Assembly (NCBI GenBank): GCA_034112085.1
Contig: JAWUWD010000092.1
Coordinates: forward strand, 1-25,563
Reading direction: 5' to 3'
Length of the DNA: 25,563 nt
Source of the DNA: JAWUWD01 sp034112085
GTDB lineage: Bacteria; Bacteroidota; Bacteroidia; Cytophagales; Cyclobacteriaceae
In this document: piece after piece, positions 12,201 to 17,153 of the stretch
How the letters are laid out: every line of letters begins with the position of its first letter
Numbering within the stretch: the stretch's first letter is position 1
The notes under the pieces: generated by a model
The model's input: only the letters and a program-made list of their open reading frames with translations
The model's database searches: none
What the model was told of the DNA's origin: nothing
Position numbers and translations under genes: made by a program

Positions 12201-13851
12201 TCCATTGTGTAAAAACAATATCAAAATATCTGTTTTCATCTGGAACGTACATTGACATTGGCAGATTAATAATATCTGTTTGCCCGTTACTTAAAACTTC
12301 AGTCCAAGTAACATAATCGTCAACATCCAATTTTTTCGTTTTACCCCTAGCCCATAGCGTGCCTTTAGGCGAAATTGATGTTTGCCCAATTTGGGGAGTT
12401 GTTTCCGAAAACGAATTATATAAATTAAAATTATCAGGACCCTCACGGGTAAGCCATACGTTATCCGTTAGCCTGGCTTGATTTTCTGGGAGCGTTGGAT
12501 CGGTATAGTCCTCTTTAATAAAAGTGGGTATAGGGGACACCACTTTACGTGTATAATTAAAACCACCGCCTCCACCAGCTCCACCACCATTGCCTTGAGT
12601 CCATTCGGTGAACGTGACATCAAAAAACTTGTTTTCGTCAGGCAAATACAACGACATAGGCACACCAATTAAATTGGTAGGGTCTCCTCCATGTGTCTCT
12701 ACCCAAGTCACATAATCATTGTAAGTAATATCTGCCGTATTTCCAATGGCCCATAGAGTTCCTGCTGGAGATGGGGAGGATGTACCATCTCCCTGAAAAC
12801 CCGATTCTCTTTTGGCATTAAAAATTCCTCCACTTTCTCCACGAGTTATCCAGACCCCATCGGATACTTGATCTTGGTTTTCAAAAGAAGCAGAAGCTGC
12901 AAAGTCTTCGATTCCAAAATCTAGAATTGCTTCGCTAGAATTGTCACCACCTTCAATGCCTTGATCAAATGAATAGTTTACCACCAACTTATTTTCATCG
13001 CCAAAAAGTCTATCATACATTCCTTGACTAATTTGTTCAGCTGTTTTTGCAAATTCCCATATTCTATAATTGTCAACTGCGCCATCAAAAGAATCTGTTT
13101 CTCTTCCGATTTTAGTCACAAATTTAGAATCGGGAGCAAGATCCAATTCTTGGTCAAAATCAACTGAGACACTTCCCGACTCAATGCCATCGATATACTG
13201 AGTCACTTTTTCATTATCACCTTCAAAATCAACTTGTACACTGAGCGCTACATGGTGCCATTCCCCATCGTTAATTGCTCTTGAAGATCTAGTCTCACTA
13301 GCATTTTCATTAATAAACTCTAGAATACCATCTCTAAATCCCCATAGAAAATAATTCCCACCGCTATTGCAACATTCATTTGCACGTGCCTCGTATCCAG
13401 TAAAAAAAGCATATTCAGATTGATCTTTTCTTAACTTAACCCATGACTCAATTGTAAAATCGTCATCGTATGGCTTGACATTGTCAAGTAGAATAACGTC
13501 ATCATACCCGTCAAAACTTAGTGCTCTATCATGAGCTAAAGAATAATTTTGATTGATTTTTTCTGAACCTTGTACCCATGTCCAAATTTTAGTGTCAATG
13601 TCGTATTTCCAGACATCATTTAGCGTGCCACTAGTCAGGCCATCTCTATCATATCCATCCCCACCATACAACCATAGTTCATTTCCATCTGCCCAAGCAC
13701 TTGAGTACCCTCTAGGAGAAGGCTCTGTTCTTTGTATGTTTCCTACAACGTTTGTTTTTTGCGAACCTGAGACCCATTTGTAACTTGGCACTTGGGCCAT
13801 TGCCCATTGTCCTGCACACAATAATAATTGTAGTAGTATAATTTTTCTCAT
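2962..13851 (-). CDS. Giant 3629-aa mosaic surface protein (Kelch/LamG/W-ITR repeats/VCBS/FN3) with T9SS sorting domain
   Basis: Approximate residue layout: signal peptide 1-20 (MRKIILLQLLLCAGQWAMAQ); one Kelch motif 20-103; complete LamG 111-300; four copies of a W/ITR...GGFSY-type domain 320-838; a C-terminal half of a LamG 858-950; seven VCBS/FG-GAP repeats 965-1305; an N-terminal half of a LamG 1315-1460; eleven Kelch motifs 1475-2245 (pattern LW-FGG...NDLWKY); nine FN3 domains 2245-3090; an unassigned segment 3090-3535; and a type A T9SS C-terminal domain 3540-3629 (DPYPNPTN, IFDLQGQKV, NGVYLYRL, closing in KKLVINK). It is expected to cross the outer membrane by T9SS and stay on the surface or be released. 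LamG, VCBS and FN3 domains point to glycan or protein binding, so an adhesin role is likely but inferred. No catalytic domain was seen. The start overlaps the stop of the preceding 72-residue ORF (ATGA). Frame and length are certain; the domain borders are estimates. Confidence 0.93.
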   Translation of the reverse strand: MRKIILLQLLLCAGQWAMAQVPSYKWVSGSQKTNVVGNIQRTEPSPRGYSSAWADGNELWLYGGDGYDRDGLTSGTLNDVWKYDIDTKIWTWVQGSEKINQNYSLAHDRALSFDGYDDVILLDNVKPYDDDFTIESWVKLRKDQSEYAFFTGYEARANECCNSGGNYFLWGFRDGILEFINENASETRSSRAINDGEWHHVALSVQVDFEGDNEKVTQYIDGIESGSVSVDFDQELDLAPDSKFVTKIGRETDSFDGAVDNYRIWEFAKTAEQISQGMYDRLFGDENKLVVNYSFDQGIEGGDNSSEAILDFGIEDFAASASFENQDQVSDGVWITRGESGGIFNAKRESGFQGDGTSSPSPAGTLWAIGNTADITYNDYVTWVETHGGDPTNLIGVPMSLYLPDENKFFDVTFTEWTQGNGGGAGGGGGFNYTRKVVSPIPTFIKEDYTDPTLPENQARLTDNVWLTREGPDNFNLYNSFSETTPQIGQTSISPKGTLWARGKTKKLDVDDYVTWTEVLSNGQTDIINLPMSMYVPDENRYFDIVFTQWTIEYGIYFEGGFALNSLEIFKGDSPMIDFAKAANTDPTLEANQDRISDNVWITRGPTGDLYNAVTELNYDNGVFPSPSPEGTLWARGNSEDLEISDYTTLYEAHDPYDSPLPYLNTPMSLYIPAENRFFDITFTDWTREIGFGTDGVFAYSRKEIPVSVIEASTLLRTTFTKDDLVDSSLPENQDRISSTTWITRNSTGSIYNAAQESSDDSPNSPLGILWGQGSTDELNITDYGNWEAASNGGYPENVPLSMYLPNENRYFDVLFTQWTYSVEQGGSDGGGFSYVRKEVVKETPEWNELLDASTNQENAEMLNFTNRTISQLNGQIADVRIWNKARTQDEILETMYGVNGNEANLEAYYSFEEGVANADNTGVSSIVDYSSNNYAGEFNDIALTGTTSNYGENELINLAVFKNAGSYATGARSNDVVSLDLNNDGNLDLVVVNGDDHNISVLLGDGAGGFGAASYVSTDLYPSTIAMGKFNADANWDLAVSATGNATVTILLGDGAGGFTTSTLTGYNYPSAMVVGDVNKDGKSDIITSHGINNVAISYGDGLGGFTTPNDPNDIYDIGGVGGGQTVTEIVLGDFNNDTNMDLATANGDGNVSVLLSDGVDGFESPTKFAVNGDPRGIVVGDFNGDNELDLAVASYSTGYLSWLFGDGTGNFTIGGSVNTVSSSYGINTADYNGDGNSDLMIASENQSSTKLFLGNGLGDFKLQVINGFDYATSNIYSADFDNDGIVDLAATSFWDGRVSIQLGEDNGFASYSKSVNTLNLDGQSDFVQIDGINSYKQNFTWEAWVNTTEDGTIMSYSLAGLDSKWSEGGITLFVNYGQLYLDVYNAGGPGGYAHNIIADGNWHHVAAVVEMNYDADLDRVAIYVDGVELVNEAFWDLDEFINDDPSAGFVTKIGYTNVNFPPSTNASGGLQPGSNSNWVKGVVPDNIDSRYGAVALTTSDNSKFLFGGENGSGSLNDLVKYDDVENEWVTIYEVYPENPYGVYGISQTPSENNHPGARTYAKGWTDKDDNLWIFGGIGLDENGDNGRLNDLWKYDVVSGMWTWMSGASIINQSGNYGVKGVADVLNIPGARTNPATWSDDDNLYLFGGTGFDSQGDVSYLNDLWKFNLTTNQWTWIEGSELVRQKGKYGTKGEYSTSNYPGGRSSSLSWQDDNGSIWLFGGVGLGIHDAAQVTSDLWNYIPATGEWAWISGPNFTSNTGNYYEQGIASVDFNPGARASAVRWLDEDNNLWLFGGQKFGVYYNDLWKFNITTKEWTWVSGRSTTVDASENGEHGLIGQGKTQFPGSRTDGLTWTDNEGGFWVFGGDDDYNYDNGILNDFWTYDPSKESWIFKGGDIVIDVDLGNYGVKGLPQETNYPSARIQGVTWTGDDGKLWLFGGLTKKDNTTTAAYHNDLWTYDIGSGLFNWEGGSNQYNQQGVYGFRGVEGADRIPGARRGATSWKDHEGNFWMFGGDENNEWYNDLWKFNPVTKLWTWVSGNSSQDVPSFFGTKGVPSNTNVLGAKLFVNSWVDKYGDFWIFGGWGIDKNGRPGRMNDLWKYSPKEDVWIWVAGSNERFGTAEFGILGVEAIENTPSARISAASWVDESGYLWLKGGQSGDGQMSDLWRFNPDTNMWAWMGGAIEADTPSQYGVKDVTSTTNEIGSRLAQHSFVGKDKSLWVFGGLGMDTFGSDGTLDDLWKIEFIPGTPRLDGTIETLQHEITIAYDEAWSDQFEIQFGLDDTFASIEQNITGSDIDTLTISSLQPGTNYYYRIKGVNNQGSSDFSEPVPVLTLPATPSDMYVLDGSISNQSFTLSWTQVQGIADTYNLEISKDSTFTNNESLIVGYNPKAIQDNFTDTVRALQPGEKYYARIRSLNGAGFSPYSDIITVITQPATPTLPAVSVTSINQFTSSIKWGKIPEILDGYGVTVATDEAFTLPIVNYQPALVDKSENTLAINELEPGTNYYAQVLSYNISGWSQPSTTLPILTLPQTPLFSGDNYVTSITQTSAVVHWTEVSEILTGYHLEVSTDENFSNNIFMLPGYGKNNLPKVIDKLITNDTIKNLVSGQQYFVRARAFNASGDSPNSNIIRIETVPSAPNFNSISNISQNSASLSWNFPNGANSFLFDLSTNESFDSEGLTVVDLPVAVPFQILENLAPGTAYYARIQSVNERGSSGLMSPPDFGDTTFITIPATPFFDAPTLIEQNSVTLDWSDLLGADGYKVDVSEDGFQSFLTNYNNIQIADNTIEVVGLESGSNYQIRIRSFNQSGHSPYSTASELLTIPGAPSIEQPTIGQTKVSLNWSDLLGADGYKVDVSEDGFQTVLTNYNNIVIATNTIEVSGLEPGSNYQIRIRSFNQSGDSPYSATSEVLTIPGTPFIEEPTIGQTTVSLNWSDLLGADGYKVDVSDNGFQTFLPNYNGKPLSSNSAEISGLAEGQLYQIRVRSANVSGSSPNSIPLSVLTRPSTPIAREASSVSPSSFTANWDQSAGATFYTLEVSADGFTTFIHQEIYTLTNPIQMSGLSEGVIYMYRVRAGNSTGESPDSNVITVKAANTAQSLVISSVDYDSEFSGTSSSSSSLVIINLSGGQGNISVNLRHKRALSDNWSDSVEVEKNLDGAYQFEITNAMLDDVGVNFEVYAADELSNPTNLDNSIFRSFSDEDSGAIPIGVFGGGTGDWQIFSIPYELEDNLIETVFNEMGPFEYLSEWRLMHYDGAQYVDAGSGINKIDIGKGYWFNAVNEVEIQIGQGKVNTAKTFEMSLRQGWNQIGNPYNVPISWNSVRFSNFEDDNVEAIVQYNTETGSFVNGDVMSSFSGGFVWADNATSVVISIDEHNTGGRYESNDIGDSNVDNDQWILDLFIENNNVRNEVASVGMHPEAMISKDKFDRTVLPRFFNYLEMTTKHEDYFFPWFSKDIVPSREESSWLFELSSNYVDGATVLKWNNGSIQNTTRQLWLIDEESGNVINMNSISSYSFDMSSKHSFSVHLSKDASVLPIPFTLNMGDPYPNPTNELSTVSVLLPQGKESYEVELTIFDLQGQKVGTIASGSFVPGVYSFTTELSEFDNIKNGVYLYRLSVENSSIKPRYKKLVINK
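4850..5665 (-). repeat. Three near-identical tandem FN3 modules with a 270-bp period
   Basis: FN3 domains 6, 7 and 8 of the giant protein share DNA as well as protein sequence. The block acatcgacttTATAGCCATC occurs at 5021, 5291 and 5561, exactly 270 bp (90 codons) apart. A block of about 44 bp beginning agattgattaaatgaacgaa at 5161 recurs at 5431. The peptides LNWSDLLGADGYKVDVS and NWSDLLGADG recur accordingly. The other FN3 domains of the protein are much more diverged, so this is a recent local duplication. Confidence 0.9.
7130..9430 (-). repeat. Eleven Kelch motifs of the giant protein
   Basis: The pattern LW(I/L/V)FGG, a variable acidic stretch, NDLWKY/F, then W-W-SG recurs eleven times. 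Examples are NLWIFGGIGLDENG, NFWMFGGDENNEWYNDLW and SLWVFGGLGMDTFG. In most copies the link between blades ends in a G-YG-KG motif followed by P(G/S)AR. With the lone N-terminal copy (ELWLYGGDGYDRDG) the total is twelve, which could form two six-bladed propellers. Confidence 0.88.
9940..10960 (-). repeat. Seven VCBS/FG-GAP repeats of the giant protein
   Basis: Seven units carry a D-N-DG-(L)DL calcium-loop motif and a closing LLGDGAGGF-type turn. Examples are DLNNDGNLDLVV, DVNKDGKSDIIT, DFNGDNELDLAV and DFDNDGIVDLAA. Unit two has a decayed loop (KFNADANWDLAV). Seven units fit a single seven-bladed propeller. Confidence 0.88.
11340..12890 (-). repeat. Four copies of a W/ITR ... FT-WT ... GGFSY domain
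   Basis: Four units of about 133-140 residues start with NQ(D/A)R(I/L)(S/T)DNVW(I/L)TR, followed by YNA, SP-GTLWA-G, PMS(L/M)Y(L/V)P-EN(R/K)(Y/F)FD(I/V)-FT-WT and a glycine-rich GGGF(S/N)Y-RK end. Their NQ motifs lie near 12883, 12490, 12086 and 11662. Units one and four keep the GGGF-Y ending; units two and three have altered ones (GGFALN, GVFAYSRK). I recall similar units in other secreted Bacteroidota proteins but know no established domain name. Confidence 0.8.
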
Positions 13852-14066
13852 CCTAGTTCTGATAATGGTGATTGAATATTGACCCTGACTCTTTTGTCAA
13901 AACCCAAAGTCATTACAGGCAGGCTCATGCATGCGCTATTTAGATCACCATCAAGGGTTATGTTGGTGAATTTTATTTCTTGAATTCCTTTATCTATGGA
14001 TCGATAAAGCACGAAAAGCCCATTTAATATTAGGACGATATACATGATAATTAGTTCTGTTGACAC
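13848..14066 (-). CDS. 72-aa ORF, probable truncated paralogue of the 245-aa exported protein
   Basis: This short frame ends in an ATGA overlap with the giant gene, exactly as the 245-residue gene does with its downstream neighbour. It has a hydrophobic N-terminus (MYIVLILNGLFVLY) followed by QEIKFTNITLDGDL, which matches QEIQITNVNLKGDL just after the signal peptide of the 245-residue protein. The last 20 bases before the downstream ATG also match those of that gene at about 15 of 20 positions. The middle and the Kre9-like domain are missing. It is therefore either a decayed copy kept for translational coupling or a shortened functional partner. The true start could be the internal ATG that gives MYIVLIL. 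Confidence 0.55.
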   Translation of the reverse strand: MSTELIIMYIVLILNGLFVLYRSIDKGIQEIKFTNITLDGDLNSACMSLPVMTLGFDKRVRVNIQSPLSELG

Positions 14067-14336
14067 AAGAGAGTTCTCTCAAAATCATGACTTATATTAG
14101 CCATTCTCTGACAATGTAGTGAAAAAATGCGAATCTATATTGCTCCATCATTATCTGAAAGTTGCAGTTAATACATTTGTTATTTTGACTGGTGGTGTCA
14201 TACGCTGTCTGATTGCAAATAGTTAGTTGAGCTATAGATTGGAGCAACGCTTCTTCTATGGTAGTTGTTCAAATGATATATTTGTACTGGGCATATTCGA
14301 TGGCCTAGTGAAGAAATATAGGGACAAGAGGGTAAT
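14067..14336. other. Non-coding stretch between surface block and DUF2911 pair
   Basis: With the terminator this makes a gene-free stretch of about 320 bp. Frames here have no recognisable protein similarity. An 8-bp inverted pair (ttgctcca near 14140 and tggagcaa near 14240) is the only structure seen, and it is weak. The promoter of the 72-residue ORF and giant gene must lie here if they are not read from further upstream, but no good Bacteroidota-type TAnnTTTG motif was found. Confidence 0.5.
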
Positions 14337-14366
14337 AAAAAAGGGGCACTATTTGGCCCCTTTTTT
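14337..14366 (-). terminator. Strong intrinsic terminator after the DUF2911 pair
   Basis: A perfect 11-bp stem, AAAAAAGGGGC (14337-14347) with GCCCCTTTTTT (14356-14366), encloses an 8-nt loop. It starts about 20 bp beyond the stop codon at 14386. The A and T runs on both sides make it usable from either strand, but all nearby genes are on the minus strand. It separates the DUF2911 transcript from the surface-protein block. Confidence 0.88.
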
Positions 14367-14385
14367 ATGTCTGAGATACTCTTAG

Positions 14386-15534
14386 TTAACTCCCTTGTTT
14401 CAATCGCTTCAACCATTTTTCAAAAAACGGAGGATAGCGTTTATCTTCTTCCTCTGGAATATGCTTCATAGCAATTCCCAAATACTTGATAGCTTCCTTG
14501 GTGTTATCAAGTGCATCATATCCATAGGCCAATCCTAAGTTGACATGATATCGATTCTTCGGAAACTTCTTTTTATTGTATTGAAATATTCTCATTGCGG
14601 TTTCCTTTTCACCTCTAAACACTCTTAATCTCCCTTCCCAATAAATTGTATTTACATCATTGGGGAAAGAATTCAATGCTTCTACAAATACTTGTTCTGC
14701 TTCATCTTCGCGACCCAAAAGCTTCAATACACTGGACTTGGCATAATAAGCTTTGAAATTCTGTTGACCATTATAACTATAACTGATTGCTCTATCAGCC
14801 CACTCTAAAGCTTCCTCTAGATTGACTTCATTCTCGATGCAGTAGTTCACCGCCTCAATAATAGCCGAACTCTCCCATCGTGCACCATACTTCATGTCGC
14901 TTCGGAGTCTTTCAACATACAGTTCTTTTGAATTTGGCACCTCGATTTTAATGGGTAACTGAATATTGTCCCATTTGAGTGATACAGTGGCAGCATCTGA
15001 TTTTTTTTCAGTAAAATCATAAGCGAGCCATTGCCGATATTCACTCGTTTTAGGTTTTATAGTTACCCGAAGTGCATCTTCAGATTTATCGTAAGCAAAA
15101 GCTCCCCAAGAATGTGATTCTTTAGAGAAAATGACTACCCATTCATCTTCCATTGGGATTATGAATAAACCGTATTTACCTGCTACTAGAGTCTCTCCTT
15201 CAATGAGTACATCATGAGAAATCGAAAATATAGTATTCGCATTTGCTCCGGCTCTCCAAACGCTTTCATTGTCTTCCCCTGGCGCACCATACGGCACAGT
15301 CTCACCCCATATTTTTCCTTTCCGGTCTTCGCCCGTATAGGGATGAGTAACATTTGGGCTATGATAAGTCACACTTACTTCTACTAATCCTACCCACAAG
15401 CTTATGCTATTCTTTTGATTGTCTCCATTAGGCGGAAGCCAAACACCTCTCATTTGTGCGATTGATGACAGGCTAATAGCAAACAGACATATTAACATGA
15501 TGCCTACTATTTTTGAAATGATGTTCTTATTCAT
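14386..15534 (-). CDS. Exported DUF2911-TPR protein (second of tandem pair)
   Basis: The signal peptide covers about residues 1-27 (ending SLSSIAQ). Residues about 40-200 match the DUF2911 pattern: VSVTYHSPNV, GKIWGETVPYG, VWRAGANANTIFSISHDV, GKYGLFIIP, WVVIFSKE and LKWDNIQLPIKIEV. Residues about 215-380 are helical TPR-like repeats (ALEWADRAISY, FKAYYAKSSVLKLLG, YHVNLGLAYGYDALDNTKEA). The activity of DUF2911 proteins is unknown; they are common periplasmic proteins in Bacteroidota. The gene lies 8 bp after a clear paralogue and ends at a strong terminator, so the two form one operon. Confidence 0.9.
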   Translation of the reverse strand: MNKNIISKIVGIMLICLFAISLSSIAQMRGVWLPPNGDNQKNSISLWVGLVEVSVTYHSPNVTHPYTGEDRKGKIWGETVPYGAPGEDNESVWRAGANANTIFSISHDVLIEGETLVAGKYGLFIIPMEDEWVVIFSKESHSWGAFAYDKSEDALRVTIKPKTSEYRQWLAYDFTEKKSDAATVSLKWDNIQLPIKIEVPNSKELYVERLRSDMKYGARWESSAIIEAVNYCIENEVNLEEALEWADRAISYSYNGQQNFKAYYAKSSVLKLLGREDEAEQVFVEALNSFPNDVNTIYWEGRLRVFRGEKETAMRIFQYNKKKFPKNRYHVNLGLAYGYDALDNTKEAIKYLGIAMKHIPEEEDKRYPPFFEKWLKRLKQGS

Positions 15535-15542
15535 AATGTTAT

Positions 15543-16688
15543 CTATTTGGATGACTTTAATTCCTCAAGTTCCTTTTTCATTCGAGGCAAATAAGCCTGA
15601 TGATCGATAGTTTCTGGCATGTTCTGTAGAGCATTTTCCAAATGCATTATTGCCTTTTTATTATTTCCAGTTGCTTTATATCCTCTGTAAAAGCCTAGGT
15701 TGACTCTATATGTTTCATTAGGGAATTTATTGGCATTGAACTTGAAAATCTCTAGTGCTTCCTTATTCTTATCAGCACTTATCAATCGCAGACCTTCTCT
15801 ATACACTTCGTCCAAGGTCGCCATTTTGATCGCTTTATTCCTTAAATTCTTCGCTTCTTTATCTCTGTCCAACTTCTCCAACACACTCGCTTTTGCAGAA
15901 AGCGTTGCATAGTTTTTGGTGCCGAACCATACTCTGTTGATGGCGTAATCTGCCCAGATCAAGGCCTCCTCTAAGTTTATATCATTGCTCACACAGAAGT
16001 TGACTGCATCTACCCAGTTATAATATTCAAATCCAGCTGTGTTGCGTAAGTCACTCCTTATTTTATCTATGTATAACTCGTTAATATTAGGAACCTCAAT
16101 TTTGAAAGGCACCATCATATGATCCCATTTTAGGGCTAATGTTGCGTTATCACTTTTCCGCTGAATGAAGTCATAGGAGAGGAATTGGGTGAATTCTGAT
16201 TTTCCAGGCTTTACCGTTACCCGTAATACATCCTCTTTTTCATCATAGTAAAGTGGTCCCCAGGAGTTTGAATTACTTGAAAATATAATTGTCCATTCCT
16301 CTTCACCTGGCACCATAAACAATCCATAATCACCTGCTGGTAAATCTTGGCCTTCTATTTTCACATCATGAGAAATCGAAAAAATTGTATTCTCTTCTGC
16401 TCCAGCACGCCAAGGAATCACCTTATCAGCGAACATCCAATATTTGAATCCATAAGGCACTACCTCCCCCCATATTTTACCTGTTCTATCTTCACCACTT
16501 CTAGGGTGCGTGACATTAGGGCTATAGTAGGTTACATTGGCCTTTACTAATCCAATCCACTGATTCACACTTGCTTTTTGATTTCGACTGTTTCTAGGTA
16601 AATCTAGGGTCTGACCTAACAATAATCCTTTGGTCAAAAGCCCTATTATTAATAGCAGTATTGATTTTGATATGTTTAATTTTCTCAT
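15543..16688 (-). CDS. Exported DUF2911-TPR protein (first of tandem pair)
   Basis: The 381-residue protein has a signal peptide (about 1-26, ending GLLLGQ). Its DUF2911 domain aligns along its length with the downstream copy: NVTYYSPNVTHPRSGEDR, GKIWGEVVPYG, WRAGAEENTIFSISHDV, LRVTVKPGKSEF and FKIEVPN. TPR-like repeats follow (EALIWADYAINRVWFG, YRVNLGFYRGYKATGNNKKA). Relative to its partner it has a small insertion after VVPYG (FKYWMFADKVIP). The pair arose by tandem duplication and has diverged considerably. No catalytic residues can be assigned. Confidence 0.9.
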   Translation of the reverse strand: MRKLNISKSILLLIIGLLTKGLLLGQTLDLPRNSRNQKASVNQWIGLVKANVTYYSPNVTHPRSGEDRTGKIWGEVVPYGFKYWMFADKVIPWRAGAEENTIFSISHDVKIEGQDLPAGDYGLFMVPGEEEWTIIFSSNSNSWGPLYYDEKEDVLRVTVKPGKSEFTQFLSYDFIQRKSDNATLALKWDHMMVPFKIEVPNINELYIDKIRSDLRNTAGFEYYNWVDAVNFCVSNDINLEEALIWADYAINRVWFGTKNYATLSAKASVLEKLDRDKEAKNLRNKAIKMATLDEVYREGLRLISADKNKEALEIFKFNANKFPNETYRVNLGFYRGYKATGNNKKAIMHLENALQNMPETIDHQAYLPRMKKELEELKSSK

Positions 16689-16697
16689 AATGATATC

Positions 16698-16952
16698 TTA
16701 TATGTCTTTTTTAGCAACGGTTTTTAAATTGAAAACTTTTCGGTCTTGTGATCTTGTCATAACCAATACCTGCTCGTCATTGTAGTCAGTAAGATGTGCT
16801 ATACCACCGATTTTGACACTTTCACGTTTTACACCTCTATCTCTAGATGGTGATTTGATGGCTTTCGCATTGAACAAGTCCTTTCCAGATATTTTCACTA
16901 GTGAATGTCTGTTATTCCCTACCAATATGTAGTCAGTTCCTTCGTGTTTGTA
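16698..16952 (-). pseudogene. C-terminal relic of a VCBS/FG-GAP repeat protein
   Basis: The frame is open from just after a stop at 16953-16955 to the stop at 16698 and has no ATG near its start. It reads YKHEGTDYILVGNNRHS at the start and QVLVMTRSQDRKVFNL near the end. The combination DYILVGNN with R...IGGIAHL and LVMTRSQDRKVF resembles the C-terminal end of ASPIC/UnbV-type VCBS proteins (D-ILGNN ... RN-D--KVF). The rest of such a gene is absent upstream. It lies 9 bp before the DUF2911 gene. A start at the internal TTG (16925), giving a real 75-residue protein, cannot be excluded. Confidence 0.5.
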
Positions 16953-16961
16953 TTATATCAA

Positions 16962-17142
16962 GTTAGCGGTTGGTGTGAGAACCGTTTTAATGGTTTTTAC
17001 ACATTGTGTTTGTGCACAACTCTTAATCAGCATCAAATATTAGAAATTCAATACCCAACCTCCTGATTACAGCCGTTATTGAGGTGTTATTTCCCCCAAA
17101 TCGATGGAAATTGAATTGAAAAAGCAGTTGTGCAACGGCTAC
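16962..17142. other. Structured intergenic element with nested inverted repeats, possibly attC-like
   Basis: The 228 bp between the beta-lactamase-like gene and the relic contains a perfect 9-bp inverted pair, TGCACAACT (17013-17021) and AGTTGTGCA (17126-17134). Outside it is an imperfect pair, GTTAGCGGTTG (16962-16972) and CAACGGCTAC (17133-17142). TTGTGCACAA at 17010-17019 is also self-complementary. The outer element begins only a few bases after the hydrolase stop codon, as attC sites do in integron cassettes. A convincing GTTRRRY/RYYYAAC core pair was not found, so attC is only a possibility. Confidence 0.35.
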
Positions 17143-17153
17143 CATTGTTATAC

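Noticed and set aside
14139..14247. 8-bp inverted pair ttgctcca/tggagcaa as ends of a mobile element
   Set aside because: The arms are short, about 90 bp apart, with no flanking duplication or coding content; chance is sufficient.
14198..14416. 72-codon minus-strand frame overlapping the end of the DUF2911 gene
   Set aside because: It runs through the intrinsic terminator and overlaps the DUF2911 coding end in another frame, with no domain or signal sequence.
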